From the NCBI RefSeq assembly GCF_039769985.1, contig NZ_JBDNCH010000002.1, positions 2,294,001 through 2,358,000 on the forward strand: a stretch of DNA of 64,000 bases, read 5' to 3'. Position 1 is the first letter of the stretch; every line of letters begins with the position of its first letter. Positions 17,245 to 27,617 of the stretch are shown piece after piece. Origin of the DNA: Ponticoccus litoralis (GTDB taxonomy: Bacteria; Pseudomonadota; Alphaproteobacteria; Rhodobacterales; Rhodobacteraceae). A program made the position numbers and the translations under genes. Under the pieces are notes generated by a model. That model did no database searches and was not told the origin of the DNA. It worked only from the letters and a program-made list of their open reading frames with translations.

Positions 17245-17478
17245 GTGCTGCAGGACAAGCGAAGCGATCTGGATGCGGAGAAGCGCAAGCGGCTGCTGGA
17301 GCGCCTGATGCGCGACCTCAGCGCCTCGGACCCCGAGTTCTACTATCGTTCGACAAGCGAGGTGGCGCAGGGGATCGAGCAGAGGGTGGCGCGCGGCGAG
17401 GGCCTGAACGCCGAGGAGCGGGCGCTGCTGGCGCCGCTCAGCCGTCGCGACATCCAGGTCCTGCTGAGCCTGCATTGA
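17245..17478 (+). CDS. Small charged helical protein of unknown function
   Basis: A 77-residue protein, nearly all helix-forming and charged: LQDKRSDLDAEKRKRLLERL, LSASDPEFYYRSTSEVAQGI, ending LSRRDIQVLLSLH. The GTG start at 17245 has a clear ribosome-binding site (CGGAGG at 17231-17236) eight bases upstream; an earlier in-frame start exists at 17203. It is divergent from the hypothetical gene at 17147 and 200 bases upstream of fabB. There is no signal peptide. No family recognised. Confidence 0.55.
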   Translation: MLQDKRSDLDAEKRKRLLERLMRDLSASDPEFYYRSTSEVAQGIEQRVARGEGLNAEERALLAPLSRRDIQVLLSLH

Positions 17479-17678
17479 GGTCCGGGACCGGCGGGCCGGG
17501 TGGTCCTTGGACGGAAATGGCCCGGCGTCCCCCGGGGCAGGGGCTGCGCATTCCCCGCCGCCGAAGCGACGGATCGGGCCGCCATGCGGGGGATAAGCGT
17601 GTCGGTCCGCCCCTTCCCGCCTTGCGCCACCCGGCCCGCGTCCCTTAGTAAGGCGCAAGCAAATGCAAGGGAGGCCGT

Positions 17679-18908
<1,230 letters not shown>

Positions 18909-18923
18909 CGCGGGGCGTTTGAG

Positions 18924-19712
18924 ATGACGATTTCCTTGGAAGGCAAGCGCGGGCTTGTCATGGGTGTGGCGAACGAGCGATCGATCGCCTGGGGCATTGC
19001 GAAGGCCTGCGCCGAGGCGGGGGCCGAGCTGGCCTTTACCTATCAGGGCGAGGCCTTCGGCAAGCGGCTGGAGCCGCTGGCGGCCTCTGTCGGGTCGGAT
19101 TTCATGGTCGATGTGGATGTCACCGACGATGCCTCGCTGGATGCCGCCTTTGAGAAGCTGGGCGCGCGCTGGGACCGGCTGGACTTCGTTGTCCATGCCA
19201 TCGCCTACAGCGACAAGTCCGAACTGACGGGGCGGATCCTGAACACCTCGCGCGGGAACTTCCGCAACTCCATGGACATCTCGGTCTATTCCTTCATCGA
19301 CGTGGCGCGGCGGGCGCATCCGCTGATGACGGCGGGCGGCACGCTGCTGACGCTGACCTACATGGGCTCGACCCGGGTGACGCCGAACTACAACGTCATG
19401 GGGGTCGCCAAGGCGGCGCTGGAATCGACCACGCGCTATCTGGCCAACGACCTCGGGACGGACGGAATCCGGGTGAATGCGATCTCGCCCGGGCCGATGA
19501 AGACGTTGGCCGGTGCGGCCATCGGCGGCGCGCGCAAGACCTACAAGCACACCGACATGAACGCGCCGCTGGGCGCAAATGCGACGCTCGAGGCGGTGGG
19601 CGGCACGGCGGTCTACCTGATCTCGGACGCAGGCGCCTGCACGACCGGAGAGATCATCCGCGTCGACGGCGGCTATCACGTGCTGGGCATGCCGCAATAC
19701 GATCACCTCTGA
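18924..19712 (+). CDS. fabI: NADH-dependent enoyl-ACP reductase FabI
   Basis: A 262-residue short-chain-dehydrogenase-type enzyme that reduces trans-2-enoyl-ACP, the last step of each fatty-acid cycle. Catalytic residues are in the FabI arrangement: Y146 (TLTYMGS), Y156 (PNYNVMG) and K163 (VAKAALE). The nucleotide-binding turn near the N-terminus is GVANERSIAWGIAKA. The end YHVLGM is typical. Start ATG 18924 follows fabB closely. It is followed by a strong terminator at 19760, so fabB-fabI end there. This family is the target of triclosan and isoniazid-like inhibitors; nothing unusual in the active-site region is visible. Confidence 0.96.
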   Translation: MTISLEGKRGLVMGVANERSIAWGIAKACAEAGAELAFTYQGEAFGKRLEPLAASVGSDFMVDVDVTDDASLDAAFEKLGARWDRLDFVVHAIAYSDKSELTGRILNTSRGNFRNSMDISVYSFIDVARRAHPLMTAGGTLLTLTYMGSTRVTPNYNVMGVAKAALESTTRYLANDLGTDGIRVNAISPGPMKTLAGAAIGGARKTYKHTDMNAPLGANATLEAVGGTAVYLISDAGACTTGEIIRVDGGYHVLGMPQYDHL

Positions 19713-19759
19713 ACGCGCGGGACGGCCCGGCGCGCGCCCTCAGCCCGCCTTGATGTCAC

Positions 19760-19793
19760 AGGCCCGGCCCCGAAAGGAGCCGGGCCTTTTTTC
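19760..19793 (+). terminator. Intrinsic terminator after fabI
   Basis: AGGCCCGG-CCCCGAAAGGAG-CCGGGCCT followed by six T. The stem is perfect over eight pairs and lies 48 bases after the fabI stop. The rest of the interval up to 20063 shows no gene or other structure I can support. Confidence 0.9.
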
Positions 19794-20063
19794 TGTCATG
19801 GTTTGGCGGGCCGGGCCTGACGCGGGGCGCGACGCCCCGTGCGGCGGCTGTGGCTGCGCTGGTTCGGTGCGCCTGAAAGCCGGTGCGGGGCCGCGGATCT
19901 GGGGGGCGTTGATCGCGGCACCGCGGGGGCCGGATCGGGCGGCGCGGGGCTTGGCGCTGCCCCGTGCCGGTCGCGAAACCTGCTTGCCGGGCAGCGAGGA
20001 GCAGGGAGGTTTCCGTTGCGAAAGCCGCGTGCTAGCCTTCGCCTGCCAAAGTGGAGTTGTCTC

Positions 20064-20396
20064 ATGAAACCAGTTGTCGCCCTTGTCCCTCTTTGCCTTC
20101 TCGCCGCCTGTGCCGGGGGCGGCGGCCCGCGCGCCGAGGCGCCGGGGAACGACGGTGTGGCGGAGCGGCTGGCCATCGGTGCGACACAGGCCGATATCGA
20201 GGCGCAGCTTGGGCTGGAGCGCGGGTTCGAGCGCAATCCGGCGGATTTCGACGAATCCTGTGTCAGCTTCGTCTACGCCGGAGACGGGCAGGAGCGGTTC
20301 GTGCACGCGATCTTCCGCGACAACCGGCTGGTCCGCGCCACGGACGGGCACGCGGTGCTGTGCACCTACGGGTCGCGCGCCTCGAAGGAGGTCTGA
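20064..20396 (+). CDS. Small lipoprotein of unknown function
   Basis: A 110-residue protein with a lipoprotein signal peptide (MKPVVALVPLCLLAACAGG: L-A-A-C lipobox, Cys16), so it should be anchored in the envelope. The mature part contains DGVAERLAIGATQADIEAQLG, a pattern like the outer-membrane assembly lipoproteins of the SmpA/BamE type (helical start, then beta strands VSFVYAGDGQERFVHAIFRDNRLVRA). That resemblance is weak. It begins after a gene-free interval behind the fabI terminator and is followed 52 bases later by the reductase gene. Confidence 0.7.
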   Translation: MKPVVALVPLCLLAACAGGGGPRAEAPGNDGVAERLAIGATQADIEAQLGLERGFERNPADFDESCVSFVYAGDGQERFVHAIFRDNRLVRATDGHAVLCTYGSRASKEV

Positions 20397-20448
20397 GGAA
20401 CCGCCGGGGGGCCTGTGTCGTTCCTTGGTGAACGGCAAAGAGGATCCC

Positions 20449-21123
20449 ATGACAATCAGGATCACCCTGAAGAGCACGGAGCCGGTGACACATGACACCC
20501 ACCGGCTGACCTTCGAAAAGCCCGAGGGGTTCGACTTCACCCCCGGGCAGGCCACGGATTTCGCGCTGGACCGGGACGGTTGGCGCGACGAACGGCGGCC
20601 CTTCACCTTCACCAGCCTGCCGGGCGACGATCATCTTGAATTCACGATCAAATCCTACCCCGACCACGACGGGGTGACGAAACGGATCGGCCAGATGGCG
20701 CCCGGCGACACGGCGCTGATCGGGGGCCCCCGGGGCGCGATCGAGGACAGGGGCGACGGTGTCTTCATCGCGGGCGGCGCCGGGGTGACGCCCTTCATCG
20801 CCATCCTGCGCAACAAGCTGGCCGGGACGGGAACCCTGCAGGGCAATACGCTGGTCTTCTCGAACAGGACGGACCGCGACATCATCCTGCGGCAGGAGTT
20901 CGAGGCCATGCCCGGGCTGAACTGCTACTGGACCGTGACCGACCAGCCGGGCAGCCCGCTGGCCCGGGGCCGGATCGATGCAGAGCTTCTGTCGACGCTT
21001 GTCGTGCCGGGGCGGGACACCTGCTACATCTGCGGACCCGACCCGATGATCGGTGCCATGCAAAAAGGGCTGGCCGCGGTCGGCGTGCCCCGGGCCCGGA
21101 TCGTGACCGAGGATTTCGGCTGA
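20449..21123 (+). CDS. FAD/NAD(P)H-binding flavodoxin-reductase-type oxidoreductase
   Basis: A 224-residue ferredoxin-NADP reductase-fold protein. The FAD-binding beta barrel ends in ERRPFTFTSLPGDD (R-x-x-x-S/T motif for flavin), the NAD(P) domain starts with GVFIAGGAGVTPFIAILR, and CYICGPDPMIGAMQKGL is the conserved C-terminal nucleotide motif. No iron-sulphur or globin domain is attached, so it is a stand-alone reductase that would pass electrons to an unknown partner, such as a monooxygenase or ferredoxin. Family members are annotated as flavodoxin reductases. The ATG at 20449 is preceded by AAAGAGGATCCC. The gene is followed at 21282 by a small membrane gene. Confidence 0.87.
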   Translation: MTIRITLKSTEPVTHDTHRLTFEKPEGFDFTPGQATDFALDRDGWRDERRPFTFTSLPGDDHLEFTIKSYPDHDGVTKRIGQMAPGDTALIGGPRGAIEDRGDGVFIAGGAGVTPFIAILRNKLAGTGTLQGNTLVFSNRTDRDIILRQEFEAMPGLNCYWTVTDQPGSPLARGRIDAELLSTLVVPGRDTCYICGPDPMIGAMQKGLAAVGVPRARIVTEDFG

Positions 21124-21281
21124 CCGTCCCGCGCGCCTTCCGAGGCGCGGGCCGGGGGGCGGGGAAGGGGGTGTCGCGCCCCGGGATGCCCGCCCGCGCG
21201 GGCGGGTCCGTCCTGCGGTGATGCGAAAAGCGCCCCCGTCCCTCTGGCGTCGGGGCGTCTTGGCCTGTAAGGGCCTTGCGG

Positions 21282-21626
21282 ATGACCGAGGCGAACCGCG
21301 ACAGACTGCGCAGGCTCTTGAAGGCCGGTTTCGGCGTGGCCCTTGTCGTCACGCTGTATTTCGCCTTCCAGCTTGGCCAGACGGCCTTTCACTGGGATCA
21401 GGCGCGCAACCGGCAGGATCTGGAGCCCCGGATGACACCGCGCTACGTGGCGCATACGCGGCGCGTCCCGCCCGAGGTCATCGGCGCGGCGCTGGGGCTG
21501 TCGCCCGATGCGCCGCCCCGGCGCATGACCCTGCGCGAGGTCGCGGCGCTGCGCGGCGTGCCCGTCGAAGAGCTGATGCGCGCGCTCGACGCCGCCATCT
21601 CGACCTACCGGGAGGCGCAGCGATGA
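21282..21626 (+). CDS. Small single-pass membrane protein of unknown function
   Basis: A 114-residue protein with one N-terminal membrane segment (residues 15-33, LKAGFGVALVVTLYFAFQLG) and a soluble C-terminal domain containing VPPEVIGAALGLSPDAPPRR and LREVAALRGVPVEELMRALD, which look like short helices of a sterile-alpha-motif or HTH-like bundle. The ATG at 21282 is used; a TTG two codons before is possible. Its stop overlaps the DedA gene start (ATGA at 21623), so the two are translationally coupled, suggesting a shared membrane role. No family recognised. Confidence 0.65.
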   Translation: MTEANRDRLRRLLKAGFGVALVVTLYFAFQLGQTAFHWDQARNRQDLEPRMTPRYVAHTRRVPPEVIGAALGLSPDAPPRRMTLREVAALRGVPVEELMRALDAAISTYREAQR

Positions 21627-22228
21627 GCCCGGATGTGGTGCAGCTTCTGGCCGATTACGGGCTTTGGGCGATTGCCATCGCGACCTTCACCTCCTGCCTT
21701 GCGGCGCCGGTGCCCTCGACCTTCCTGATGCTGGCGGGCGGGGCCTTTGCGGCCGCGGGCGACATGAGCCTGACGGCGATCTGCGTCACCGCCTACCTGG
21801 GGGCCCTGCTGGGGGACCAGGTGGGATACTTCATCGGACGCCGGGGTGGTTCGGGGCTGGTGGCGCGGCTGCGCGCCCGGCCCAAGATCGGGCGCAGCGT
21901 GGGTCGCGCGCAGGATGCGGTGGCGCGCTGGGGGGCCATCGCGGTCTTCCTGTCGCGCTGGCTGGTGGCGCCGCTGGGGCCCTATGCCAACCTGATCGCC
22001 GGGGCCGGGGGGCTGGCACGGGCCAAGTTCACGCTGGGCAGCGTGAGCGGCGAGGTGATCTGGGTCGGGATGTATGTCTCTCTGGGCTACTTCTTTTCCG
22101 CCGAGATTGCCGAGATCGCCGAGCTGGCGCAGGAGTTCGGGGGGCTGGTCGCGGGGGGTGTCGTCGCGGCCTTCCTTGGCTGGCTGCTGTTCCGGCGCCG
22201 CGCGGCGGAGCGTGCCGCCGCGGAGTAG
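21623..22228 (+). CDS. DedA-family membrane protein (SNARE-associated/VTT domain)
   Basis: A 201-residue integral membrane protein. The DedA motifs are visible: the short re-entrant FTSCLAAPVPSTFLMLAGGA near the start, YLGALLGDQVGYFIGRRGG with its acidic-glycine turn, the basic loop RARPKIGRSVGRAQD, and FLSRWLVAPLGPYANLIAGAGGLARAKF (the R-x-x-P-x-x-R/x type motif of the family). DedA proteins move or flip undecaprenyl or other lipids and are needed for envelope integrity. Substrate of this member is unknown. The start overlaps the preceding small membrane gene. It ends convergent with the gene at 22466, with a double repeat between. Confidence 0.87.
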   Translation: MSPDVVQLLADYGLWAIAIATFTSCLAAPVPSTFLMLAGGAFAAAGDMSLTAICVTAYLGALLGDQVGYFIGRRGGSGLVARLRARPKIGRSVGRAQDAVARWGAIAVFLSRWLVAPLGPYANLIAGAGGLARAKFTLGSVSGEVIWVGMYVSLGYFFSAEIAEIAELAQEFGGLVAGGVVAAFLGWLLFRRRAAERAAAE

Positions 22229-22292
22229 CACCCTCTCTCGCGGAGCGCCTTCGGCGCGCTCTCACGCCCGAGGGTTTCACCCTCGGACTCCC

Positions 22293-22413
22293 GTCGGGGC
22301 TCTGCCCCGAACCCCGAGGTATTTTCGAGACCAAAGAAGCAGGGGGCCCGTGGCTTCTTTGGTCTTTCAAATACCTCGGGGGGGCGAGCGCAGCGAGCGG
22401 GGGCAGAGCCCCC
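22293..22413. repeat. Dispersed repeat, two copies in head-to-head inverted arrangement (copies 6 and 7)
   Basis: The plus copy runs TCGGGGCTCTGCCCCGA, ACCCCGAGGTATTTTCGAGACC, AAAGAAGCAGGGGG (22293-22345). Seven bases later the minus copy reads CTTCTTTGGTCTTTCAAATACCTCGGGGGG (22353-22382) and then the hairpin GGGGGCAGAGCCCCC. A transcript could fold the whole region into a large cruciform. It lies between the convergent DedA gene and the gene at 22466. Confidence 0.85.
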
Positions 22414-22465
22414 ACCGGTCGTCCGCCGTCAGGCGGGCGACACCGCGCAGCGGCGGGTCAGGCGG

Positions 22466-23335
22466 TCAGAACCACTGGCCCGGCTCCATCAGGCCGAGGT
22501 CGAGAAGCTGGCGGGAGTGCCATTCGAAGGGCATGGAATTGTGCCAGCGGAAGCTGCGGATGTCATGGCTGCTGCCGGGGTTGTGCTTCAGCGCCTTGGC
22601 GGTGCGGAAGGAGGCCACCGCCGCGGTCAGGTTGTTGTGCCAGGGGCAGGCGTAGGTGTTGTATTCCTCGTCGTCGAAGGTGTGATCCTCGCGCAGGTGC
22701 AGCCCGGGTCTGGCGCGAAACAGGCTGATGCGGTCGATCTTGCGGCGGGCCAGCGGCACGTGTTCCTCGTGGCGCCAGCGCAGCCCGCCGAAGAAGTCGA
22801 GTTGCCGCTCTTTCGGGTGGTTGTGGTTGGCCGGGTCGGGCCGTGCCAGCGCGTAGTAGCCCGAGCGGTCGAGCCATGCGTCGTCGAGCGAGACGGCGCC
22901 GGGCGCGCGGGCGAGGTCCCCGGCGTAGAGGTCGACCACATAGGTCAGCATCGCGTCGCGCCGTTCCTCGGTGTGGAAGGCGAGCATCTCGCCCACCGTG
23001 CGCGTTTCGCAATAGGGGTAGAAGAGGTATTCGGCGTTGTAGCAGTAGTAGAACCACTGGCCCGGGGCGGCGGCGATCAGGGTGTTTACCGCCGCCTGCA
23101 GCACGCCTTCGGCGGTCATGTCGGTGTCGATGCGGTGGACCTTGTCCTGCAGGTCCGCGGCGATCTCGAAGCGGGGCGGCGAGAACAGCAGCACCGTGCG
23201 GAAGCCCGAATGGCGGTGGTGCCGGAGCGTGGTGTCCAGCTCTGCCGCGTCTTCGGCGAAGACAAGCGCCACCGGCCCGGTCTGCAGCGCGGCGCGGGCG
23301 CGGTTCAGGAAGTCCTTGAGGTCGCGGTACTGCAT
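22466..23335 (-). CDS. Conserved 289-residue protein, possibly glycosyltransferase-like
   Basis: A soluble protein without signal peptide. Stretches such as FYYCYNAEYLFYPYCETRTVG, MLTYVVDLYAGDLARAPG and HNHPKERQLDFFGGLRWRHEE suggest an alpha/beta enzyme. I recall similar proteins in Rhodobacterales annotated as family 2 glycosyltransferases, but the acidic metal motif of that family is not clear to me, so the name is tentative. The ATG at 23335 is the natural start (MQYRDLKDFLNRAR). It is divergent from miaB, with about 115 bases between the starts. The 3' side faces the double repeat. Confidence 0.5.
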   Translation of the reverse strand: MQYRDLKDFLNRARAALQTGPVALVFAEDAAELDTTLRHHRHSGFRTVLLFSPPRFEIAADLQDKVHRIDTDMTAEGVLQAAVNTLIAAAPGQWFYYCYNAEYLFYPYCETRTVGEMLAFHTEERRDAMLTYVVDLYAGDLARAPGAVSLDDAWLDRSGYYALARPDPANHNHPKERQLDFFGGLRWRHEEHVPLARRKIDRISLFRARPGLHLREDHTFDDEEYNTYACPWHNNLTAAVASFRTAKALKHNPGSSHDIRSFRWHNSMPFEWHSRQLLDLGLMEPGQWF

Positions 23336-23450
23336 GGAAGCCTTCTTGCGGGCGGTCCGCTGCAGACTCTGTGAAAATCTCGCGCATTGCAAGCCGGGGG
23401 GATTGTGCTGTAGTGCAGGCCCCTGATCCGTGACCGGAAGGAAGCAGGCG

Positions 23451-24801
23451 ATGACCGCGAAGAAGCTCTTCATCAAGACCTACGGCTGCCAGATGAACGT
23501 CTACGACAGCGAGCGCATGGCCGAGGCCATGGGCGGCGAGGGCTACGAGGTCACCGACCGCCCTGACGACGCGGACATGATCCTGCTGAACACTTGCCAC
23601 ATCCGCGAGAAGGCGGCGGAGAAGGTCTATTCCGAGCTGGGCCGCTACAAGGGGCTGAAGGCGGCGCGCCCGGATCTGAAGATCGGCGTGGCGGGCTGCG
23701 TGGCGCAGGCCGAGGGTGAGGAGATCATGAAGCGTCAGCCCATGGTCGATCTGGTCGTCGGGCCGCAGAGCTACCACCGCCTGCCCGAGCTGACCGCGCG
23801 CACCCACAACGGCGCCAAGGCCATCGACACGGATTTCCCCGAAGAGGACAAGTTCGCGCATCTCAAGGGTCGGTCCAAGGCGCGGCGCGCGCCGGCGGCC
23901 TTCCTGACCGTGCAGGAGGGCTGCGACAAATTCTGCGCCTTCTGTGTCGTGCCCTACACGCGCGGGGCCGAGGTTTCGCGCCCGGCTCGACCGGGTTGTG
24001 GCCGAAGCGCGCGATCTGGTCGAGCGCGGCGTGCGCGAGATCACCCTCCTGGGCCAGAACGTCAACGCCTATCACGGCCACGAGGGCGGGCTGGCCGGGC
24101 TGATCCGCGCGCTGGAGAAGATCGAGGGTCTGGCGCGCATCCGCTACACCACCTCGCATCCCAACGACATGGACGAGGCGCTGATCGCGGCCCATGGCGA
24201 CTGCGAGAAGCTGATGCCCTACCTGCATCTGCCGGTGCAGGCGGGCTCGGACCGGGTGCTGAAGCGGATGAACCGCCAGCACACGGCAGAAAGCTACCTG
24301 CGCCTGATCGAGCGGCTGCGCGCGGTACGGCCCGACCTGCATATGTCCGGCGATTTCATCGTGGGCTTCCCGGAAGAGACCGAAGAGGACTTCCGCGATA
24401 CCCTCTCGCTGATCGAGGCGGTGGAATATGGCAGCGCCTTCTCCTTCAAGTATTCCGAGCGCCCCGGCACCCCCGCCGCAGAGCGCCCGCAGGTGCCCGA
24501 GGACGAGAAGGACGACCGCCTGCAGCGGCTTCAGGCCCTGCTGACGAAACAGCAGCGCGCGCTGCAGGACGCCATGGTCGGACGCGAGGTTCAGGTGCTC
24601 TTCGAAAAGCCCGGACGGCTGCCCGGGCAGATGGTCGGCAAGTCGGAATACCTGCACGCCGTGCATGTCGAGACCGACGCTCTGGCCGCCGGGGACCCGG
24701 CGCGAATCCGAATCGTTTCCTCGGGGCCGAACTCTTTGAAAGGGGTTGTGGCAGGGGCGCAGGAACGGCGCGAACCGATTGTTTCGCAACCATCATCTTA
24801 A
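23451..24801 (+). CDS. miaB: tRNA-2-methylthio-N6-dimethylallyladenosine synthase MiaB (frame break at 23984)
   Basis: Methylthiolates i6A at position 37 of tRNA. The N-terminal MTTase domain has its three cysteines (TYGCQMNVY, NTCHIREKA, VAGCVAQAEG), the radical-SAM motif is CDKFCAFC (C-x-x-x-C-x-x-C) near residue 160, and a TRAM domain closes the protein (VLFEKPGRLPGQMVGKSEYL). As written, the frame changes after SRPA/S at GGCTC (23984-23988). Reading it as GGCC gives SRPADRVVAEARDLVERGV, a continuous 449-residue protein. The start ATG at 23451 (MTAKKLFIKTYGCQMN) was chosen by homology. It lies near phoH/ybeY/corC/lnt, a usual order. Confidence 0.92.
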
Positions 24802-24960
24802 ATATCCACAACAAACACGCGCGCTTGCGGGAATTGTTTCCGAAACCGTGACGGTGCCGCTTGCTTTTTCCTTCACAGGCAAAGCACATTTGCTAATGTG
24901 TTGATTATAGTTAATTTGCGCGGCCCGCTGCCAAACGGGAGCCGTGCACTTGGGGGACTC

Positions 24961-25582
24961 ATGAGTAAAGGGAAAGAGGCTGTGGCAAACCGCATCACCA
25001 AGGCCATCGGAGCGATGGCTCTGGCCGCTCTTGCAGGTCTGTCGGCCACGGCGCCGGCCTTCGCTGACCAGACGGCGCAGAACGACGCGTTCATTTCGAC
25101 GCAGAACACCCGCACGATCCGGGGCGAACAGTATATCCCGGGCATCTGGGTCGATCCCGACGGCTGCGAGCACTGGGTCATGGACGACGGTGTCGAGGGC
25201 TACATGGACAACCACCTCGATCGCAAGGGCATCCCGGTCTGCCGCCGCCAGAACACCTGCGGCGTGCTGAACACCGACCAGTTCTTCGCCACCGACAGCT
25301 ACAGGATCTCGCCGCAGGGCAAGCAGCGTCTCGCCGAGTTCTTTTCCAATGCCACGGCCATCGCCTATGTGATCGCCGGCCACACCGACAGCCGGGCCTC
25401 GGACGCCTACAACATGAAGCTGAGCTACAATCGCGCCGTCTCGGTGGCCAGCATCGCGCGTGGCCTCGGGCAAGAACGTGACCGACATCCGCGGTTACGG
25501 CGAGCGCATGCCGGTGGCCTCGAATGCCACCGCGCAGGGCATGGCCAAGAACCGTCGCGTCGAAATCATCTGCATTCGCTGA
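24961..25582 (+). CDS. Secreted OmpA-family protein with N-terminal WVDPDGC motif (frame break at 25464)
   Basis: A signal peptide (residues 1-36, ending ATAPAFAD) is followed by a motif region GIWVDPDGCEHWVMDDGVEG...GIPVCR and an OmpA-type peptidoglycan-binding domain: FATDSYRISPQGKQRLAEFF, VIAGHTDSRASDAYNMKLSYNRAVSVAS, and DIRGYGERMPVASNATAQGMAKNRRVEI. As written the frame breaks at CCTCGG (25464-25469). CCTGG restores SIARGLGKNVTDIRGYGERM and a 206-residue protein. A possible start upstream is weaker. A lipoprotein sharing the WVDP-GC motif follows after 11 bases, so the two form an operon. Confidence 0.85.
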
Positions 25583-25593
25583 GGAACCAGGAC

Positions 25594-25908
25594 ATGACCA
25601 TTCTCAAACCGATCCTCGCCCTTGCCCTTGCCGGCAGCCTTGCGGGCTGTGTCGACGCGCCGATCGGCCCCGACAAGAGCCAGGACCGCAACACCTTCGA
25701 CCGCGATGACCTGTCGCAGATGCGCGCGGGCATCTGGGTCGATCCCAACGGCTGCGATCACTGGATCATCGACGACGGCGTCGAGGGCTACCTCTCGGGC
25801 CGGCTCGACAAATACGGCAAGCCGGTCTGCTCGGGTGTTGCCCCGCCGACCATCGCCACCGGCGATTTCAAGCAGGGCTCGACCAGCATCATCGGCGACC
25901 CGCTCTAG
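25594..25908 (+). CDS. Small lipoprotein sharing the WVDPxGC motif with the upstream OmpA protein
   Basis: A 104-residue lipoprotein (MTILKPILALALAGSLAGC; lipobox L-A-G-C). Residues about 45-85 (GIWVDPNGCDHWIIDDGVEG, then YLSGRLDKYGKPVC) closely match the corresponding stretch of the OmpA-family protein upstream: both contain G-I-W-V-D-P-[DN]-G-C-[DE]-H-W-[VI]-[MI]-D-D-G-V-E-G-Y and a second Cys about 17 residues later. The two genes are 11 bases apart. The shared stretch could be a binding or partner-interaction module. The end is low-complexity. Function unknown. Confidence 0.75.
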   Translation: MTILKPILALALAGSLAGCVDAPIGPDKSQDRNTFDRDDLSQMRAGIWVDPNGCDHWIIDDGVEGYLSGRLDKYGKPVCSGVAPPTIATGDFKQGSTSIIGDPL

Positions 25909-25927
25909 GCGCATAGCCACCAGGACG

Positions 25928-25961
25928 CGACCGCGCGGGTGCCTCCCGCGCGGTCGTTTTT
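25928..25961 (+). terminator. Intrinsic terminator after the OmpA/lipoprotein pair
   Basis: CGACCGCGCGGG-TGCCT-CCCGCGCGGTCG with a five-T tail. The stem has twelve pairs. It stands 20 bases after the lipoprotein stop codon, separating this pair from the phoH operon. Confidence 0.9.
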
Positions 25962-26051
25962 CGTTTCAGAGCCGTGACATTCGGCCCTCAAGTCTTGCGT
26001 CCCGCCGCCGGGGTTGGCACCATATCTGTACAACCAGGTGTGGAGACGTGC

Positions 26052-27029
<978 letters not shown>

Positions 27030-27036
27030 CGCCCCT

Positions 27037-27089
27037 GTTTCTTCTTGGTCCAAATACTCTCGGGGGTCCGGGGGCAGAGCCCCCGGCGG
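27037..27089 (-). repeat. Dispersed repeat, copy 8 (inverted)
   Basis: Reads TTTCTTCTTGGTCCAAATACTC, then TCGGGGGTCCGGGGGCAGAGC and CCCCGGCGG; the repeat core GAGTATTTGGACCAAGAAGAAA is on the minus strand, with its hairpin on the left as read there. It fills nearly the whole space between ybeZ and ybeY, so the operon is transcribed through it. Confidence 0.8.
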
Positions 27090-27097
27090 TTACCATC

Positions 27098-27617
27098 ATG
27101 CTCACCGATCCGATAATCGAGGACGACCGCTGGCAGGCTGCGGGCCTCGATGCGCTGGCCGAAGAGGCGGCGCGCGCCACGCTGGCCCATCTCGGCCTCG
27201 ATCCCGGGGATTTCGAGATCGCCGTTCTGGCCTGCGACGATGCCCGCATCGCCACGCTCAACGCCGATTTCCGCGGCAAGCCGCGCCCGACCAACGTGCT
27301 GTCCTGGCCCGCGCAGGATCTCGCGCCCGAGGCGCCCGGCGCTTCGCCGGCGCCGCCGGACCCCGAGGACGACCCGCATCACCTTGGCGACATTGCCCCG
27401 GCCTTCGAGACCTGCGCGGCACGAGGCAGAGGCCGCGGGCAAGAATTTTTCCGCTCATGTGACGCATCTTGTCGTTCACGGGGTGTTACATTTGCTGGGT
27501 TACGACCATATCCGTGACGAGGATGCCACGGTTATGGAGGGTCTCGAGGCGGCCATACTTGGCAAGCTCGGGCTGCCGGACCCATATTCAGAGGATAACG
27601 GGCCGGATGGCCTATGA
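27098..27617 (+). CDS. ybeY: rRNA maturation endonuclease YbeY (frame break at 27418)
   Basis: A zinc-dependent RNase needed to finish the 3' end of 16S rRNA. The metal motif HGVLHLLGYDH (H-x-x-x-H-x-x-x-x-x-H) and the substrate-binding FRGKPRPTNVLSWPA are both present; the C-terminus ILGKLGLPDPY is typical. As written, the frame shifts between them at GGCAC (27418-27422). Reading GGCC gives FETCAAEAEAAGKNFSAHV and a 172-residue protein. The internal segment APEAPGASPAPPDPEDDPHH is longer than in many YbeY proteins but is seen in the family. corC overlaps its end by 11 bases. Confidence 0.9.
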
